Source: Fulvimonas soli
Lineage (GTDB): Bacteria > Pseudomonadota > Gammaproteobacteria > Xanthomonadales > Rhodanobacteraceae
Length of the DNA stretch: 64,000 bases
Assembly: GCF_003148905.1 (NCBI RefSeq)
Contig: NZ_QGHC01000008.1
Span: forward strand, 186,001 to 250,000
Reading direction: 5' to 3'
The notes under the pieces are model-generated. The model saw only the letters and a program-made list of their open reading frames with translations, had not been told where the DNA came from and ran no database searches. Shown in pieces: positions 19,158 through 27,461 of this stretch; the first letter of the stretch is position 1; each line of letters starts with the position of its first letter. A program made the translations under genes and the position numbers.

Positions 19158-19433
19158 CTACCGTTGCAGTTCCTCGATGGCGCCGACCTTGCCGCCGACG
19201 ATGACCACGTTCACCACGCGGCCGTCGCGCTCGTACTGCCAGCGCTCGCCGCGGTAGGCGCCGTAGCGGTTCTGCACCGGCTCCTTGTAGGCCGGCTGGC
19301 CGAGCAGCTTGACCACGCGGCTGGCGCTGTCGCCCACGGTCAGCACCTGGCTGTCCACGCGCAGGGTGTTGCCGGCGTGGGCGACGGCGGCGGCCAGTCC
19401 AAGCGCAAGCAAGAGGGGAAGGCGACGGTGCAT
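19158..19433 (-). CDS. DUF2845 family small exported protein (copy 2)
   Basis: Paralogue of the downstream gene at 18537-18812: 91 residues, signal peptide (MHRRLPLLLALGLAAAVAHA), then NTLRVDSQVLTVGDSASRVVKLLGQPAYK and GERWQYERDGRVVNVVIVGGKVGAIEEL. The start at 19433 rather than 19451 is preferred because it gives a normal signal peptide directly at the N-terminus. The tandem arrangement suggests local duplication. Function unknown. Confidence 0.82.
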   Translation of the reverse strand: MHRRLPLLLALGLAAAVAHAGNTLRVDSQVLTVGDSASRVVKLLGQPAYKEPVQNRYGAYRGERWQYERDGRVVNVVIVGGKVGAIEELQR

Positions 19434-19472
19434 GGGCCACTCCTTTTCCATGGGACGGCGGGATGGTGCCGG

Positions 19473-20072
19473 CTAGAACCCCGCGCCCGGCTGCGCCAGG
19501 TAGTCGCGTTCGTCGGGCGTGTCGGCCCGGCCGAGCGCGGCGTTGCGATGCGGGAAGCGCCCGTAGCGCGCCACCACCGCGCCATGCCGCAGGGCGTAGT
19601 CGAGGTAGCCATCGTAGCGCGCGCGCTCCGCGGACGGCGCCTGCTCGGCGAGGGCGCGGAAGCGCGCCACCGACTGCCGTTGCAGCTCCGGGTCCTCGGC
19701 GTGTTCCAGCGGCAGGTAGGCGAACGCGCGCCACGGCCGCGGCAGCCGCCCGTCGTCGCCGCGCGCCAGGCCGGCCACGGCCAGCGCCTGCGCCCTGGCG
19801 TCGCAGGCGAAGGCGCGCGCGTCGCCGCGGTAGAGGTTGCGGCTGAACTGGTCGAGCACGATCAGCAGCGCCAGCCAGCCTTCCGGCGTGGCGCACCAGC
19901 CGTCCAGCTCGCCGCGCGCCGCCGCGGCGTGGGTGGCGGCGAAGCGCGCGCGGATCGCCGCGTCGAACGCGGGATCGGCGGCGAACCAGCGCGAGGCGTT
20001 CTCCCCGGCGAACCAGAACGCCAGCACCTCGCGCGCCGGCGCCGGCGCGGTTTCAGCAGCGTCCGCCGGCAT
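19473..20072 (-). CDS. DUF924 family protein
   Basis: Cytoplasmic alpha-helical protein of the DUF924 family; function unknown. The 199 residues contain the family landmarks VLAFWFAGENASRWFAAD, LIVLDQFSRNLYRGDARAFACDARA and PWRAFAYLPLEHAEDPELQ, and the C-terminal YGRFPHRNAALGR. Its start overlaps the end of the upstream helical-bundle gene by 20 bp, so they are probably cotranscribed. Confidence 0.88.
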   Translation of the reverse strand: MPADAAETAPAPAREVLAFWFAGENASRWFAADPAFDAAIRARFAATHAAAARGELDGWCATPEGWLALLIVLDQFSRNLYRGDARAFACDARAQALAVAGLARGDDGRLPRPWRAFAYLPLEHAEDPELQRQSVARFRALAEQAPSAERARYDGYLDYALRHGAVVARYGRFPHRNAALGRADTPDERDYLAQPGAGF

Positions 20073-20496
20073 GGACCAGGCTGCGCATGTCGAGGTCGAT
20101 GTCGCGCAGGCGCGGCAGCAGACGGCGCAATTCCAGCGCGGCGTCGGCCGGCGCCGCGGCGATGCCGCGCTCGAAGGCCCGCAGCAGCGCCGCCTCGTCG
20201 TGGGCGAGCCGGCGGATCCAGGCCTCGTCCGCGGCCAGCGCCGCCGGCAGCCAGCCGGCCAGTTGCCGGCGCGCCCGCCCGATCAGTTTGCCGCGCTGCG
20301 CCGGCTCGCCGCCGCGGCGCCGCACCTGGCCCTGCAACTCGTCCACCAGTTGCGCCAGCACCTGCGCGTTCTCGCCCAGCAGCGCGCGCAGGCCCGGCTC
20401 GCGCACCTGCGCCGCCGCGTCGCAATGCAGCGCGCGCAGGTCGATGCTGCGGCGGATCAGTGCGTTGTAGATCGGCTGGGAAGCGGCGTGGGCCAC
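20053..20496 (-). CDS. Helical-bundle protein, possibly DUF2383/PA2169-like
   Basis: A 147-residue, almost wholly helical protein (Leu, Ala, Arg rich) with no signal peptide. The layout of four amphipathic helices (IYNALIRRSIDLRALH..., LLGENAQVLAQLVDELQ..., WIRRLAHDEAALLRAFERG..., LELRRLLPRLRDIDLDMRSL) resembles the PA2169/DUF2383 four-helix family, where related proteins are ferritin-like, but I see no clear metal ligand set. Family placement is tentative. Overlaps the DUF924 gene by 20 bp. Confidence 0.65.
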   Translation of the reverse strand: MAHAASQPIYNALIRRSIDLRALHCDAAAQVREPGLRALLGENAQVLAQLVDELQGQVRRRGGEPAQRGKLIGRARRQLAGWLPAALAADEAWIRRLAHDEAALLRAFERGIAAAPADAALELRRLLPRLRDIDLDMRSLVHAGGRC

Positions 20497-20599
20497 GGCA
20501 ACGGGTGTTCCGGCTGGGACACGGGCATGCTGGACCGGGGGCGCTTAGCCGCAGATTAATCCGTCCCGCCCCGGCGGCCGGCCGCTCAGCGGGCGTTGC

Positions 20600-21355
20600 T
20601 CAAGGCGTCGTCTCCAGCAGGTCCAGCGGCCGGCCGTCGCCGCCGCGCAGGCCCTCCTGCAGCCCGGCCAGCCGCCGCACCGCCGGGCACAGCGCCTGCA
20701 CCTGCGGGCGCAGCGCCTGCATGCGCCGCTCCAGCCGCGGCCGCAGCGACGTGGCGAGGTCGGCGGCGCGGTCGCGCAGCTGCGCGGCCTGCTGCAGGTC
20801 GCCGCCCATCGCCGCCTCCAGCGCCTGCTGGCCGAGCGCGCCGGCCAGCAGCGGCAGGATGTCGCCGGCCAGCTGGTCGGCGTAGGCCTGGGCGGCCTCG
20901 CCCTGCCAGTCGTGCGTGCTGTTGCTGGCGGCGATGCGGCGCTTGAGCTCGTCCGCGCGCGCGGCCACGCGGCGGTCCAGCTCCGCCAGGCTGGCGGCGT
21001 CGAGCTGCATGCCGGCCGCCTCCTCGTGCAGCGCGCGCGCCGCCAGGTCCACGCCCGCCTGCGCCACCGCGCGCACGCGCGGCGCGAGCGCGCGCAGCTC
21101 GCGCTCGAACACGGCCAGGCGGTCCTGCTGCTCGGCGGTGAGCGGCACCGTCCGGCCGTCGGCACGCAGCGCGCCGTCGCCCAGCTCCACCCGGTAGGGC
21201 GCCGGCTGCGCGCGGTCGAACAGCAGGCTGCCCGGCCGCAGCGTGAGGTCGTAGCTGCTGCTGGCGTGGCAGGTGGTGGTCAGGTCCTGCGCGGGCGCGG
21301 CCCGTAAGGCCAGCAGCAGGCACAGCGACGCGGCGGCGGACAGCGGAAGGCGCAT
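20600..21355 (-). CDS. DUF2884-like periplasmic protein (second copy)
   Basis: Diverged relative of the DUF2884 gene at 16353-17150. The 251 residues start with a signal peptide (MRLPLSAAASLCLLLALRAAPAQ), then a Cys (TTTCHASSSYDLTL), the GALRADGRTVPLTAEQQDRLAVFERELRAL segment and a long helical domain ending with ALCPAVRRLAGLQ, mirroring the first copy's two-Cys layout. The ATG at 21355 was preferred over the longer frame because it places the signal peptide at the N-terminus. Function unknown. Confidence 0.78.
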   Translation of the reverse strand: MRLPLSAAASLCLLLALRAAPAQDLTTTCHASSSYDLTLRPGSLLFDRAQPAPYRVELGDGALRADGRTVPLTAEQQDRLAVFERELRALAPRVRAVAQAGVDLAARALHEEAAGMQLDAASLAELDRRVAARADELKRRIAASNSTHDWQGEAAQAYADQLAGDILPLLAGALGQQALEAAMGGDLQQAAQLRDRAADLATSLRPRLERRMQALRPQVQALCPAVRRLAGLQEGLRGGDGRPLDLLETTP

Positions 21356-21449
21356 GGGTTCTTCACGGGCGGCAGGCGAAGCCTGCGAATACCCGGCCAT
21401 GCGCCAACCACCGCTGAACCGGCGGGCGCGCGGCCCGCCGGCGATGCGC

Positions 21450-22304
21450 TCAGGCGCCGCCGGGCGGCGTCAGCAGGACCGGGCCGGGATGGCCGACGTC
21501 GTAGAGGCCGTCGTCGGGCAGCGCGTCCACGCCCGAGATCATCCCTTCCTTGTCGAACCAGGGCACTGCCTGGTAGGGACCGGGCACGTAGACCTCCCAC
21601 CGGCCGTAGGGGTCCGGGGCCAGCTGGCCCCGCTCGCCCAGCTGGTAATGCACCGGCACGCGCGCGTAGTGGAATTCCGCCTCGGCGTCCTCGCCGTCGG
21701 CCGAGACATTGAAGGTCCAGGTCCTCGCCGCCTGCAGCGCGGACTTGGCGAAGGCTTCGCGCCACGCCTGCAGCAGGTGCTCGCTGCCGATCGCGGCGAG
21801 GTTGACCTGCTGCGCGACGGCGTCCACGACCTTGCCCTGGCGGTCGACCTTCAGGAGCAGGTAGACCGTTCCCTCGACGTGCCCGCGGGCGGCCATCTCG
21901 GGGTAGTGCGGCCCCTGCCGGTGCTCCTTGAAGCCGAGGCTGCCGGCGGCATCGCCGAAATGCGTGCCGCGGATGCTCAGCGCGTAGTTCTGGTCGTCGC
22001 CCTCGATGGGCCGGGCCACCACGCGCAGGCTCATCCTCGCCTTGGCCGCCACCGGCTTGCCGTCCCGCACGACCGGCTCGAACTTCCAGCGCGGCACGTT
22101 CCTGCCGATCAGGTCCACCACCGGCGCCGGCAGCCTCTCCGGGCGGTCGAGCCGGTAGCTGCCGACGCTGCCGTCCGGCGCCACCACCAGCGTGCCGGTG
22201 ACCACCATGCTCGCTTCCACCTGCCTGCGCACCGCTCCCGGCCCGGCCGCCATCACGGCGCCGGCCAGCAGGCAGCCGCACGCCGCCGACCACAGACGTT
22301 TCAT
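21450..22304 (-). CDS. TonB C-terminal-domain-like secreted protein
   Basis: A 284-residue exported protein. After a signal peptide (MKRLWSAACGCLLAGAVMAAG) come two regions resembling the TonB/energy-transducer fold: APDGSVGSYRLDRPERLPAPVV...RWKFEPVVRDGKP and GTVYLLLKVDRQGKVVDAVAQQVN...ALQAARTWTFNVSADGE. The W-x-F-x-P pattern is typical. There is no proline-rich spanner and no membrane anchor beyond the signal, so it is unlikely to be a working TonB for receptors; such stand-alone domains are common in this order and of unknown role. An upstream ATG at 22319 adds only five residues. Confidence 0.75.
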   Translation of the reverse strand: MKRLWSAACGCLLAGAVMAAGPGAVRRQVEASMVVTGTLVVAPDGSVGSYRLDRPERLPAPVVDLIGRNVPRWKFEPVVRDGKPVAAKARMSLRVVARPIEGDDQNYALSIRGTHFGDAAGSLGFKEHRQGPHYPEMAARGHVEGTVYLLLKVDRQGKVVDAVAQQVNLAAIGSEHLLQAWREAFAKSALQAARTWTFNVSADGEDAEAEFHYARVPVHYQLGERGQLAPDPYGRWEVYVPGPYQAVPWFDKEGMISGVDALPDDGLYDVGHPGPVLLTPPGGA

Positions 22305-22384
22305 CCCCTGGCTCCCCATCCCCACAGGCAGGCCGATCCTGCCCGCGGCAGCGTAGCGCGGCCGCCGCGCGGCGCCCAGTCCCG

Positions 22385-22837
22385 CTAGCGGCGGGCGCGG
22401 AACTGCGCCGCCACCGCCGGCCGGCCGAGCCGCCAGGCCAGCCACAGCGCCAGCGGCAGCAGCAGCGCCTTGAAGGCCAGGCCGAGCAGCCAGGTGCGGC
22501 GGATCTGCTCGAGCATCGCCAGCAGCGGCGCGGCCAGCTGCGGCTGCGCCAGCGCCCGCGCGCGGGCCTGGTCGAACTGGCCCCACTGGGCGAGCATCAG
22601 GCCGCCGCTGGCCAGCGCCCAGAGCGCGACGAGCAGCAGCGCCAGGCGCAGCGGCTGGCGCGCCCAGGCCTGGCGCAGCACGCCGCCGGCGCACAGCACG
22701 ATGACCGCGAACGCGCCGCCCAGATAGAGCCAGGCGCCGTAGCGCAGGTACTGCACGGCGCCGAAGGCGGCCAGCAGCAGCACGATCCAGAGGCCCACGC
22801 GCCAGGGCGCGAGGCGCTGCGGCGCGGGCGCGCTCAC
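22385..22837 (-). CDS. Hypothetical integral membrane protein
   Basis: Not recognised. The 150 residues form about four membrane helices (WRVGLWIVLLLAAFGAVQYL, AWLYLGGAFAVIVLCAGGVL, LRLALLLVALWALASGGLML, TWLLGLAFKALLLPLALWLAW) with a polar segment between helices three and four and a basic tail. It sits 80 bp upstream of the TonB-like gene on the same strand. The 192 bp on its other side (22838-23029) hold GC-rich inverted repeats but no gene. Confidence 0.7.
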   Translation of the reverse strand: MSAPAPQRLAPWRVGLWIVLLLAAFGAVQYLRYGAWLYLGGAFAVIVLCAGGVLRQAWARQPLRLALLLVALWALASGGLMLAQWGQFDQARARALAQPQLAAPLLAMLEQIRRTWLLGLAFKALLLPLALWLAWRLGRPAVAAQFRARR

Positions 22838-23029
22838 GCGGCCGCCTCCCGCGCGGCGAGGCCGGACGCGAAGCGCCCGCCACGGACCGCGGCGGGCGCG
22901 AATGCAAGGAAGGATGGTGGAAGTGCCGGCGAATGACGATGCCGCATGGCGGGCTCCGGAAACGGGCGAAGCCCGCCAGTCTATGCGGATGCGCGGGCGG
23001 ACGCCGGCGGCGCCCGCCCGCGCGGGGCG

Positions 23030-23485
23030 TCACGGCTTGCTGATGGTGAACTTGCCCACCGACACGCCGAGGTTGACGCCCTCGCCGGTGCCGGCCAGGG
23101 CCAGCGAGGTGGTGCCCTTGGTCAGCACCTGCGCGGTGCCGCTCTTGACCACGCCCGCCTCGGCGCCCGCCTGCGCGTAGTCGCCGAACACGTCGTCGAT
23201 GCCGCGCACCTTGGTGATCTCGCCCTTGCCGTTCTCGATGCGGTACTTGCCCGCGGTGAGGCCGCCGCCGACCACCGAGATCTTCACGCGCGACGACTGG
23301 CCGTTGCTGCAGGTCACCGTGCCGTGGCCCTCGGCATGCTTGTAGATGATCGACCAGCCCTCCAGGCTGAAGCGCAGGTCGCATTTCACCTGGGCTTCGT
23401 CGGCGCGGGCGACATGCAACGGCAGGGCCGTCGCCGCGCACGCCAGGACCAGGGCCGCCATGCCGCCAAACGTACGCTTGCTCAT
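23030..23485 (-). CDS. Hypothetical exported protein
   Basis: A 151-residue secreted protein of unknown function. It has a signal peptide cut near ARA-DEA (residue 28), two cysteines (VKCDLRF and TVTCSNGQ) that could form a disulphide, and a Gly-rich beta-type C-terminal half (GIDDVFGDYAQAGAEAGVVKSGTAQVLTKG...). The pattern of alternating Gly and beta-branched residues suggests a beta-sheet sandwich with a glycine-rich turn. Divergent from the uspA-like gene. Confidence 0.72.
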   Translation of the reverse strand: MSKRTFGGMAALVLACAATALPLHVARADEAQVKCDLRFSLEGWSIIYKHAEGHGTVTCSNGQSSRVKISVVGGGLTAGKYRIENGKGEITKVRGIDDVFGDYAQAGAEAGVVKSGTAQVLTKGTTSLALAGTGEGVNLGVSVGKFTISKP

Positions 23486-23589
23486 CGTGCTTCCTCCTCA
23501 GGTTGCCGTGGACGGTGGGGATGTTGCGGCGCGGAGTCTGTCGTCGCATTCGTGAAGAAATTGGATGCGGGCCGCCGCGCCCGTTCAGC

Positions 23590-23617
23590 TTTACCCGCCG
23601 GCGCGGGCCGGCATAAT
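23590..23617 (+). promoter_or_regulatory. Candidate promoter of the uspA-like gene
   Basis: TTTACC (23590-23595) and CATAAT (23612-23617) with a 16-base spacer, placing the transcript start about 25 bases before the ATG at 23649. Moderate match; seen by eye. Confidence 0.42.
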
Positions 23618-23648
23618 CGAAGGCACCGAGGCAACCGCGGAGAAGCGC

Positions 23649-24065
23649 ATGCTGAAACACTCGCTGGTCGGCTACGACGGCTCGGAGACCTCGCAGCGCG
23701 CCTTCCTGCTCGCCGTGGCGCTGGCCCGCGCCTGCGGCGGCCGCGTGCGCGTGGTGTCGGTGCTGCAGGTGAGCGAGGGCGGCGCCGACGCCTGCGCGCT
23801 GCTGATGACCGACGCCAGCGCCGAGCGCCTGGAGGAACTGCGCCGCGAGCTGGCCGCGCTGGCGCCGGACGCGATGGACCGGGTCGACGTGGAGGTGCTG
23901 CACGGCAGCCCCGGCGACGTGCTGCTGGGCCAGGTGCAGCAGCACGGCATCGACCACATCGTGATCGGCCACACCGAGCGCGGCGCGCTGGCGCGCTGGC
24001 TGCTCGGCTCGGTGTCCGGCGACGTGCTGGCGCGCGCGCACGTGCCGGTGACGGTGGTGCGCTGA
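23649..24065 (+). CDS. Universal stress protein, UspA family
   Basis: A 138-residue single Usp domain. It starts MLKHSLVGYDGSETSQRAF, has the acidic loop around residues 95-110 and ends with the nucleotide-binding signature GHTERGALARWLLGSVSGDVLARAHVPVTVVR (G-x2-R-G-x-L-x(8)-GS-V-x(10)-PV form), so it belongs to the ATP-binding class. The ATG at 23649 follows a GGAGAAG ribosome site; the longer frame lacks both. Likely induced by stress or growth arrest as for the family. Confidence 0.92.
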   Translation: MLKHSLVGYDGSETSQRAFLLAVALARACGGRVRVVSVLQVSEGGADACALLMTDASAERLEELRRELAALAPDAMDRVDVEVLHGSPGDVLLGQVQQHGIDHIVIGHTERGALARWLLGSVSGDVLARAHVPVTVVR

Positions 24066-24194
24066 CGGCGCGGCGGCTCGCCGGGTCGGCCCGCGTTAAG
24101 CCGCGCGGGCGGCCAGGCCGTATGCTGTTGTCATCCGACCGTCACATGCGGCCGTGGCGCCCGCCGCCGCGGCCCACCGCACAGGAACCCGCGC

Positions 24195-25016
24195 GTGAGC
24201 ATGGCCATCTCCCTGCCCTGGACCCTGGAAAGCATCGACCTCGGCCGCATCGACGTGGCCCGGGTGCGCCACAACGAGGAGCTGTTCTTCCTGGTCTGCA
24301 GCTCCTCCTTCATCGAGAGCGGCTCGGACCTCTACACGCGCAACCTGGTCGAGCACTTCGCCGGCGACGAGGAGGTGCGCGCCTGGCTGAGCGAGCACTG
24401 GGAGCACGAGGAGCTGCAGCACGGCCGCGCGCTGGCCGCCTACATCCGCCACGTGTGGCCGGAGTTCGACTGGGACGCGGCCTTCGCCTCGTTCTGGCAG
24501 GAGTACAGCGCCACCTGCACGATGGAGCAGCTGGAGCCCAGCCGCGGCCTGGAGCTGGCCGCGCGCTGCGTGGTGGAGACCGGCACCGCCAGCATGTACC
24601 GCGCGATCAACGCGATCACCGACGAGCCGGTGCTCAAGCAGATCACCAACAACATCAAGAGCGACGAGGTGCGCCACTACAAGCACTTCTACCACTACTT
24701 CCGCCGCTACCGCGAGCAGGAGGGGCTGGGCCGCTACAGGGTGTTCCGCGCGCTCCTGCGCCGGGTGCGCGAGATCAAGGGCGAGGACGGCGACATCGCG
24801 CTGCGCCACGTGTTCTACCAGTGCTATCCCGAGAAGCGCGACGACCACGCCGAGTTCCGCCGCGTGGCCGACCGCGCCGAGGGCCTGCTGCGCCGCCACG
24901 TGCCGGTGGAGATGACGGTGAAGATGCTGCTCAAGCCGCTGGACCTGCCGCCGCGGCTGCAGGATGCGCTGGAGAAGCCGCTGGCCAAGCTGGCCGCGAA
25001 GCTGTTCCTGCACTGA
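24195..25016 (+). CDS. Ferritin-like di-iron domain protein
   Basis: A 273-residue soluble helical protein. Two E-x-x-H type metal sites of the ferritin-like superfamily are visible: EHWEHEELQH near residues 66-75 and KSDEVRHYKHF near residues 155-165, with further Glu in the helices between (VVETGTASMYRA). This fits a di-iron oxidase or oxygenase, of the kind often annotated as an acyl-ACP-desaturase-like or AurF-like protein. Substrate cannot be told. The C-terminal LLKPLDLPPRLQDALEKPLAKLAAKLF helix is amphipathic. Genes on either side give no pathway hint. Confidence 0.8.
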   Translation: MSMAISLPWTLESIDLGRIDVARVRHNEELFFLVCSSSFIESGSDLYTRNLVEHFAGDEEVRAWLSEHWEHEELQHGRALAAYIRHVWPEFDWDAAFASFWQEYSATCTMEQLEPSRGLELAARCVVETGTASMYRAINAITDEPVLKQITNNIKSDEVRHYKHFYHYFRRYREQEGLGRYRVFRALLRRVREIKGEDGDIALRHVFYQCYPEKRDDHAEFRRVADRAEGLLRRHVPVEMTVKMLLKPLDLPPRLQDALEKPLAKLAAKLFLH

Positions 25017-25119
25017 CGGGCGCGCCGCCGCCCTTCTCCGGGCGGGGAAAGGACTTGTTGTTCCCCCTGAGGCTGGCTTCCGCCGGAAAGGCTCCGCGCC
25101 GGCCTGGCCGCGTGGCCGC

Positions 25120-25575
25120 TCAGCCGCCGGGCGCGCCGTCGGCCGGGCGCGGACGCTCCTCGACCTTGCGCTGCTCCCGCTGCACCTCCTTCAGCCTGCC
25201 CACGTCCACCGGGCGGATCCGCGTGATGTAGCAGGGAAAGGTGTTGCGGTCGGTGAGCACGCGGTCGAAGCGCACCGACACCTCGTGCAGGTTCGAGGTG
25301 AGCCCGATCACGTTGGTGAACGGCAGCTGGGTGCAGCCGGGCACGTCGAGCAGCCAGGCCTCCCTGGGCCGGGTGTAGATGGCCACCTGGTCGGCGCCCA
25401 GCGCCTCCCACGACCACAGCGGGTTGTAGAAGCGGAAGCTCTTCACCGGCGCGCCGGCGGCGGCCGCGTAGGCGGCCTTGCGCGCGGCCTCGCCCTGCGA
25501 GGGACCGGTGGCGCAGGCGGCGAGCAGGCCGGCCAGCGCGGCGGCGAGCAGCGGGCGCATGGGCATGGCGGACAT
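25120..25575 (-). CDS. DUF6491 family lipoprotein
   Basis: A 151-residue lipoprotein with lipobox LAAC (Cys21) after a short hydrophobic signal. The mature part has the pattern of DUF6491: WEALGADQVAIYTRPREAWLLDVPGCTQL, then VRFDRVLTDRNTFPCYITRIRPVDVGRLKEV, with two conserved cysteines that probably pair. Function unknown. Either Met1 or Met6 could be the start; both give a functional signal. It precedes nothing obvious in an operon: 67 bp separate it from another lipoprotein gene upstream. Confidence 0.8.
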   Translation of the reverse strand: MSAMPMRPLLAAALAGLLAACATGPSQGEAARKAAYAAAAGAPVKSFRFYNPLWSWEALGADQVAIYTRPREAWLLDVPGCTQLPFTNVIGLTSNLHEVSVRFDRVLTDRNTFPCYITRIRPVDVGRLKEVQREQRKVEERPRPADGAPGG

Positions 25576-25642
25576 GGCGACGGCTCCTTAAGGCAGTGTC
25601 TCCGGTGGATCGAACGCGCACCGCCGGCGGCGGTGCACGCGG

Positions 25643-26368
25643 CTACTTCTTGCCCTTGGGCAGCGGCTGCCACTTGCCCGGGTCGAAGCCGCCGACCTCG
25701 AACACCAGCGTCTCCTTCTTCTCGCCGTCGACCAGGGTGACGTCCATGCTGATCTTCTTGGCCTTGGCGAGCTGGGCGATGAAGGCCTTGTCGTCGCGGA
25801 TCATCAGCGCCGGCTCGCCGGTGGGCGGGGCGAAGGCCTTGATGCCCGCGCGCTTGCCGTCCACCTCGGTGGGGACGGTGCAGTTGCCGCGGCAGACGAA
25901 GCCGTGGCCGCCGCCGAACAGGAAGGCGTTCTGGCCCCAGGCGGTGTGCCGGCGCAGCACCAGCCGCACGCGGTCGTTGCCGGAGGGCTGGCTGGTGTAG
26001 ATGGTGGCGGTGGACTGCGTGCCGCCCTCCATCGGCGACACCTGGTACACCCACAGCCCGGCCAGGCGCGCCTTCTCGCTGTTCTCCTTCCAGCGCTTCT
26101 CGATCGCCGGCAGGGTCTGCTGCACTTCCTTCGCCGCCGCGCTGCCCGGGTAGCGCTCGAGGATGTCGTGGCCCATGCTCACCGCCATCTCGTCGTTCTT
26201 GATGCGCAGCAGCTGGCGGTAGGTGTCGAGCTTGCCGGCGGCCTCGGCCTCGCCGGCCTGCTGCGCGGTCTGCGCCGGCGCGGCGGACTGGTCGCCGGAG
26301 GACGAGCAGCCGGCGAGCAGGCCGAGGCCGAGCAGCGCGGGAAGGACGGGGCGTAGGGATCGTTTCAT
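25643..26368 (-). CDS. Hypothetical lipoprotein
   Basis: A 241-residue lipoprotein (lipobox LAGC, Cys21). A helical region (residues 40-100, including DTYRQLLRIKNDEMAVSMGHDILERYPGS, TPR-like) is followed by a beta-rich domain with two close cysteines (FVCRGNCTVPTEVDGKR) and a tail of strands (KISMDVTLVDGEKKETLVFEVGGFDPGKW). Not assigned to a named family. Likely outer-membrane or periplasmic-facing. Confidence 0.75.
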   Translation of the reverse strand: MKRSLRPVLPALLGLGLLAGCSSSGDQSAAPAQTAQQAGEAEAAGKLDTYRQLLRIKNDEMAVSMGHDILERYPGSAAAKEVQQTLPAIEKRWKENSEKARLAGLWVYQVSPMEGGTQSTATIYTSQPSGNDRVRLVLRRHTAWGQNAFLFGGGHGFVCRGNCTVPTEVDGKRAGIKAFAPPTGEPALMIRDDKAFIAQLAKAKKISMDVTLVDGEKKETLVFEVGGFDPGKWQPLPKGKK

Positions 26369-26429
26369 CGGCGGTCACCTGGGCACGAAAGGGGCCTAGA
26401 GTGGAACGAGCCGGCGCCGCGGCGCAACC

Positions 26430-27305
26430 TCAGGCGGCGCCGGCCGGCTCGCCGAAGCGCTCGCGCAGCTGCGCGCGGTAGCGCCGGCTGCACGGCACCT
26501 CGGCGCCGTCGCGCAGCTTCAGGCGCGCGTCGCCGGTGTCCAGCGGCTCGATCTCGGCCAGGTAGTCCAGGTTGACCAGGTAGCCGCGGTGCACGCGCAC
26601 GAAGCGCGCCGGGTCCAGCCGCGCCTCCAGCGCGGCCATGGTCGAGCGCAGCGGGTAGTCGCGGCCGCGCACGTGCAGGTTGACGTAGTTGCCGGCCGCC
26701 TGCGCCCACTCGATCTCGCCGGCGGCGAGCAGGAACTCCCGGCCCAGCTTGCGCACCAGGAAGCGCTCGGGGCGCTCCACCGGCTCCACCGGCGGGCCGT
26801 CGTCCGGCGCGGCGAGCAGGCGCGCCTCGCCCTGCCAGCGCATCAGCCCCAGCCGCCACAGCGCGACCAGGGCCACGATCAGGAAGTAGGTGCGGAAGTC
26901 CTTGAGGTATTCGTAGCCGAAGTTGGGCCACCAGGCGCCGAAGCGGTATTCCCAGCCGGCCAGGCCGTACACCAGCTTGCGCAGGCCGATCATGCCGGCG
27001 ACGTGCAGCAGGCTGAACGGCAGCGTGGCGAGCAGGTGCCAGGGCAGGCTGCGCCGCCAGCTGTCCAGGCGCAGCGGCCAGCGGCGGTCCACCGCCAGCA
27101 CCCCCGGGATCAGCGCCAGGACCAGCAGCGCGCTGCTCCACTCCCAGGTCCACGGCTCCCACGCCGCCACCCGGGCATGGTCGATCCGCGACACCATGCT
27201 GTTGAACACGGCGTTGCCCAGGGTCAGCAGGAGCAGGAGGACGATCCCGACCGGCCGTCGCCAGCGCTGGAAGTCCTGGTAGGTGAAACCGGCGGCCTCG
27301 CTCAT
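26430..27305 (-). CDS. Membrane-bound LytTR-type transcriptional regulator
   Basis: A 291-residue one-component regulator. The N-terminal half has about four membrane helices (residues 17-35, 50-70, 85-107, 130-152) and the C-terminal third is a LytTR DNA-binding domain: FLVRKLGREFLLAAGEIEWAQAAGNYVNLHV, RSTMAALEARLDPARFVRVHRGYLVNLDYLAEIEP, ending VPCSRRYRAQLRERF. No receiver domain is present, so any signal must come through the membrane part. A direct repeat with 21-bp period lies just upstream (27339-27380) and could be its target. Divergent from the berberine-bridge-type oxidase gene. Confidence 0.9.
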   Translation of the reverse strand: MSEAAGFTYQDFQRWRRPVGIVLLLLLTLGNAVFNSMVSRIDHARVAAWEPWTWEWSSALLVLALIPGVLAVDRRWPLRLDSWRRSLPWHLLATLPFSLLHVAGMIGLRKLVYGLAGWEYRFGAWWPNFGYEYLKDFRTYFLIVALVALWRLGLMRWQGEARLLAAPDDGPPVEPVERPERFLVRKLGREFLLAAGEIEWAQAAGNYVNLHVRGRDYPLRSTMAALEARLDPARFVRVHRGYLVNLDYLAEIEPLDTGDARLKLRDGAEVPCSRRYRAQLRERFGEPAGAA

Positions 27306-27338
27306 CCGGCGATTCTAAGCGCTCGGGCGGCCGCGGCC

Positions 27339-27380
27339 CGTCCCCGCGGTCCCGCGACTCGTCCCCGCGGCCCCGCGGCT
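27339..27380. promoter_or_regulatory. Tandem 21-bp direct repeat, candidate LytTR site
   Basis: CGTCCCCGCGG occurs at 27339 and again at 27360, and the 21-bp units match at nearly every position (CGTCCCCGCGGYCCCGCGRCT). Two units one helical double-turn apart are the usual arrangement for LytTR-domain dimers. It lies in the 156-bp divergent gap between the LytTR gene and the oxidase gene. The AT-rich core of known LytTR sites is absent, so this is a hypothesis. Confidence 0.35.
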
Positions 27381-27461
27381 GGTCACTTCCGGCTGGCGGC
27401 CGGTGGTGCCCCGCGCCCACGCTGGCCATCCGTCCCCCGGCGTCCCCGAAGGAATCCTGCC

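Noticed and set aside
27339-27380. Promoter box of the oxidase gene
   Set aside because: The repeats contain no A/T-rich hexamers; they are reported as a possible regulator site, not a promoter.
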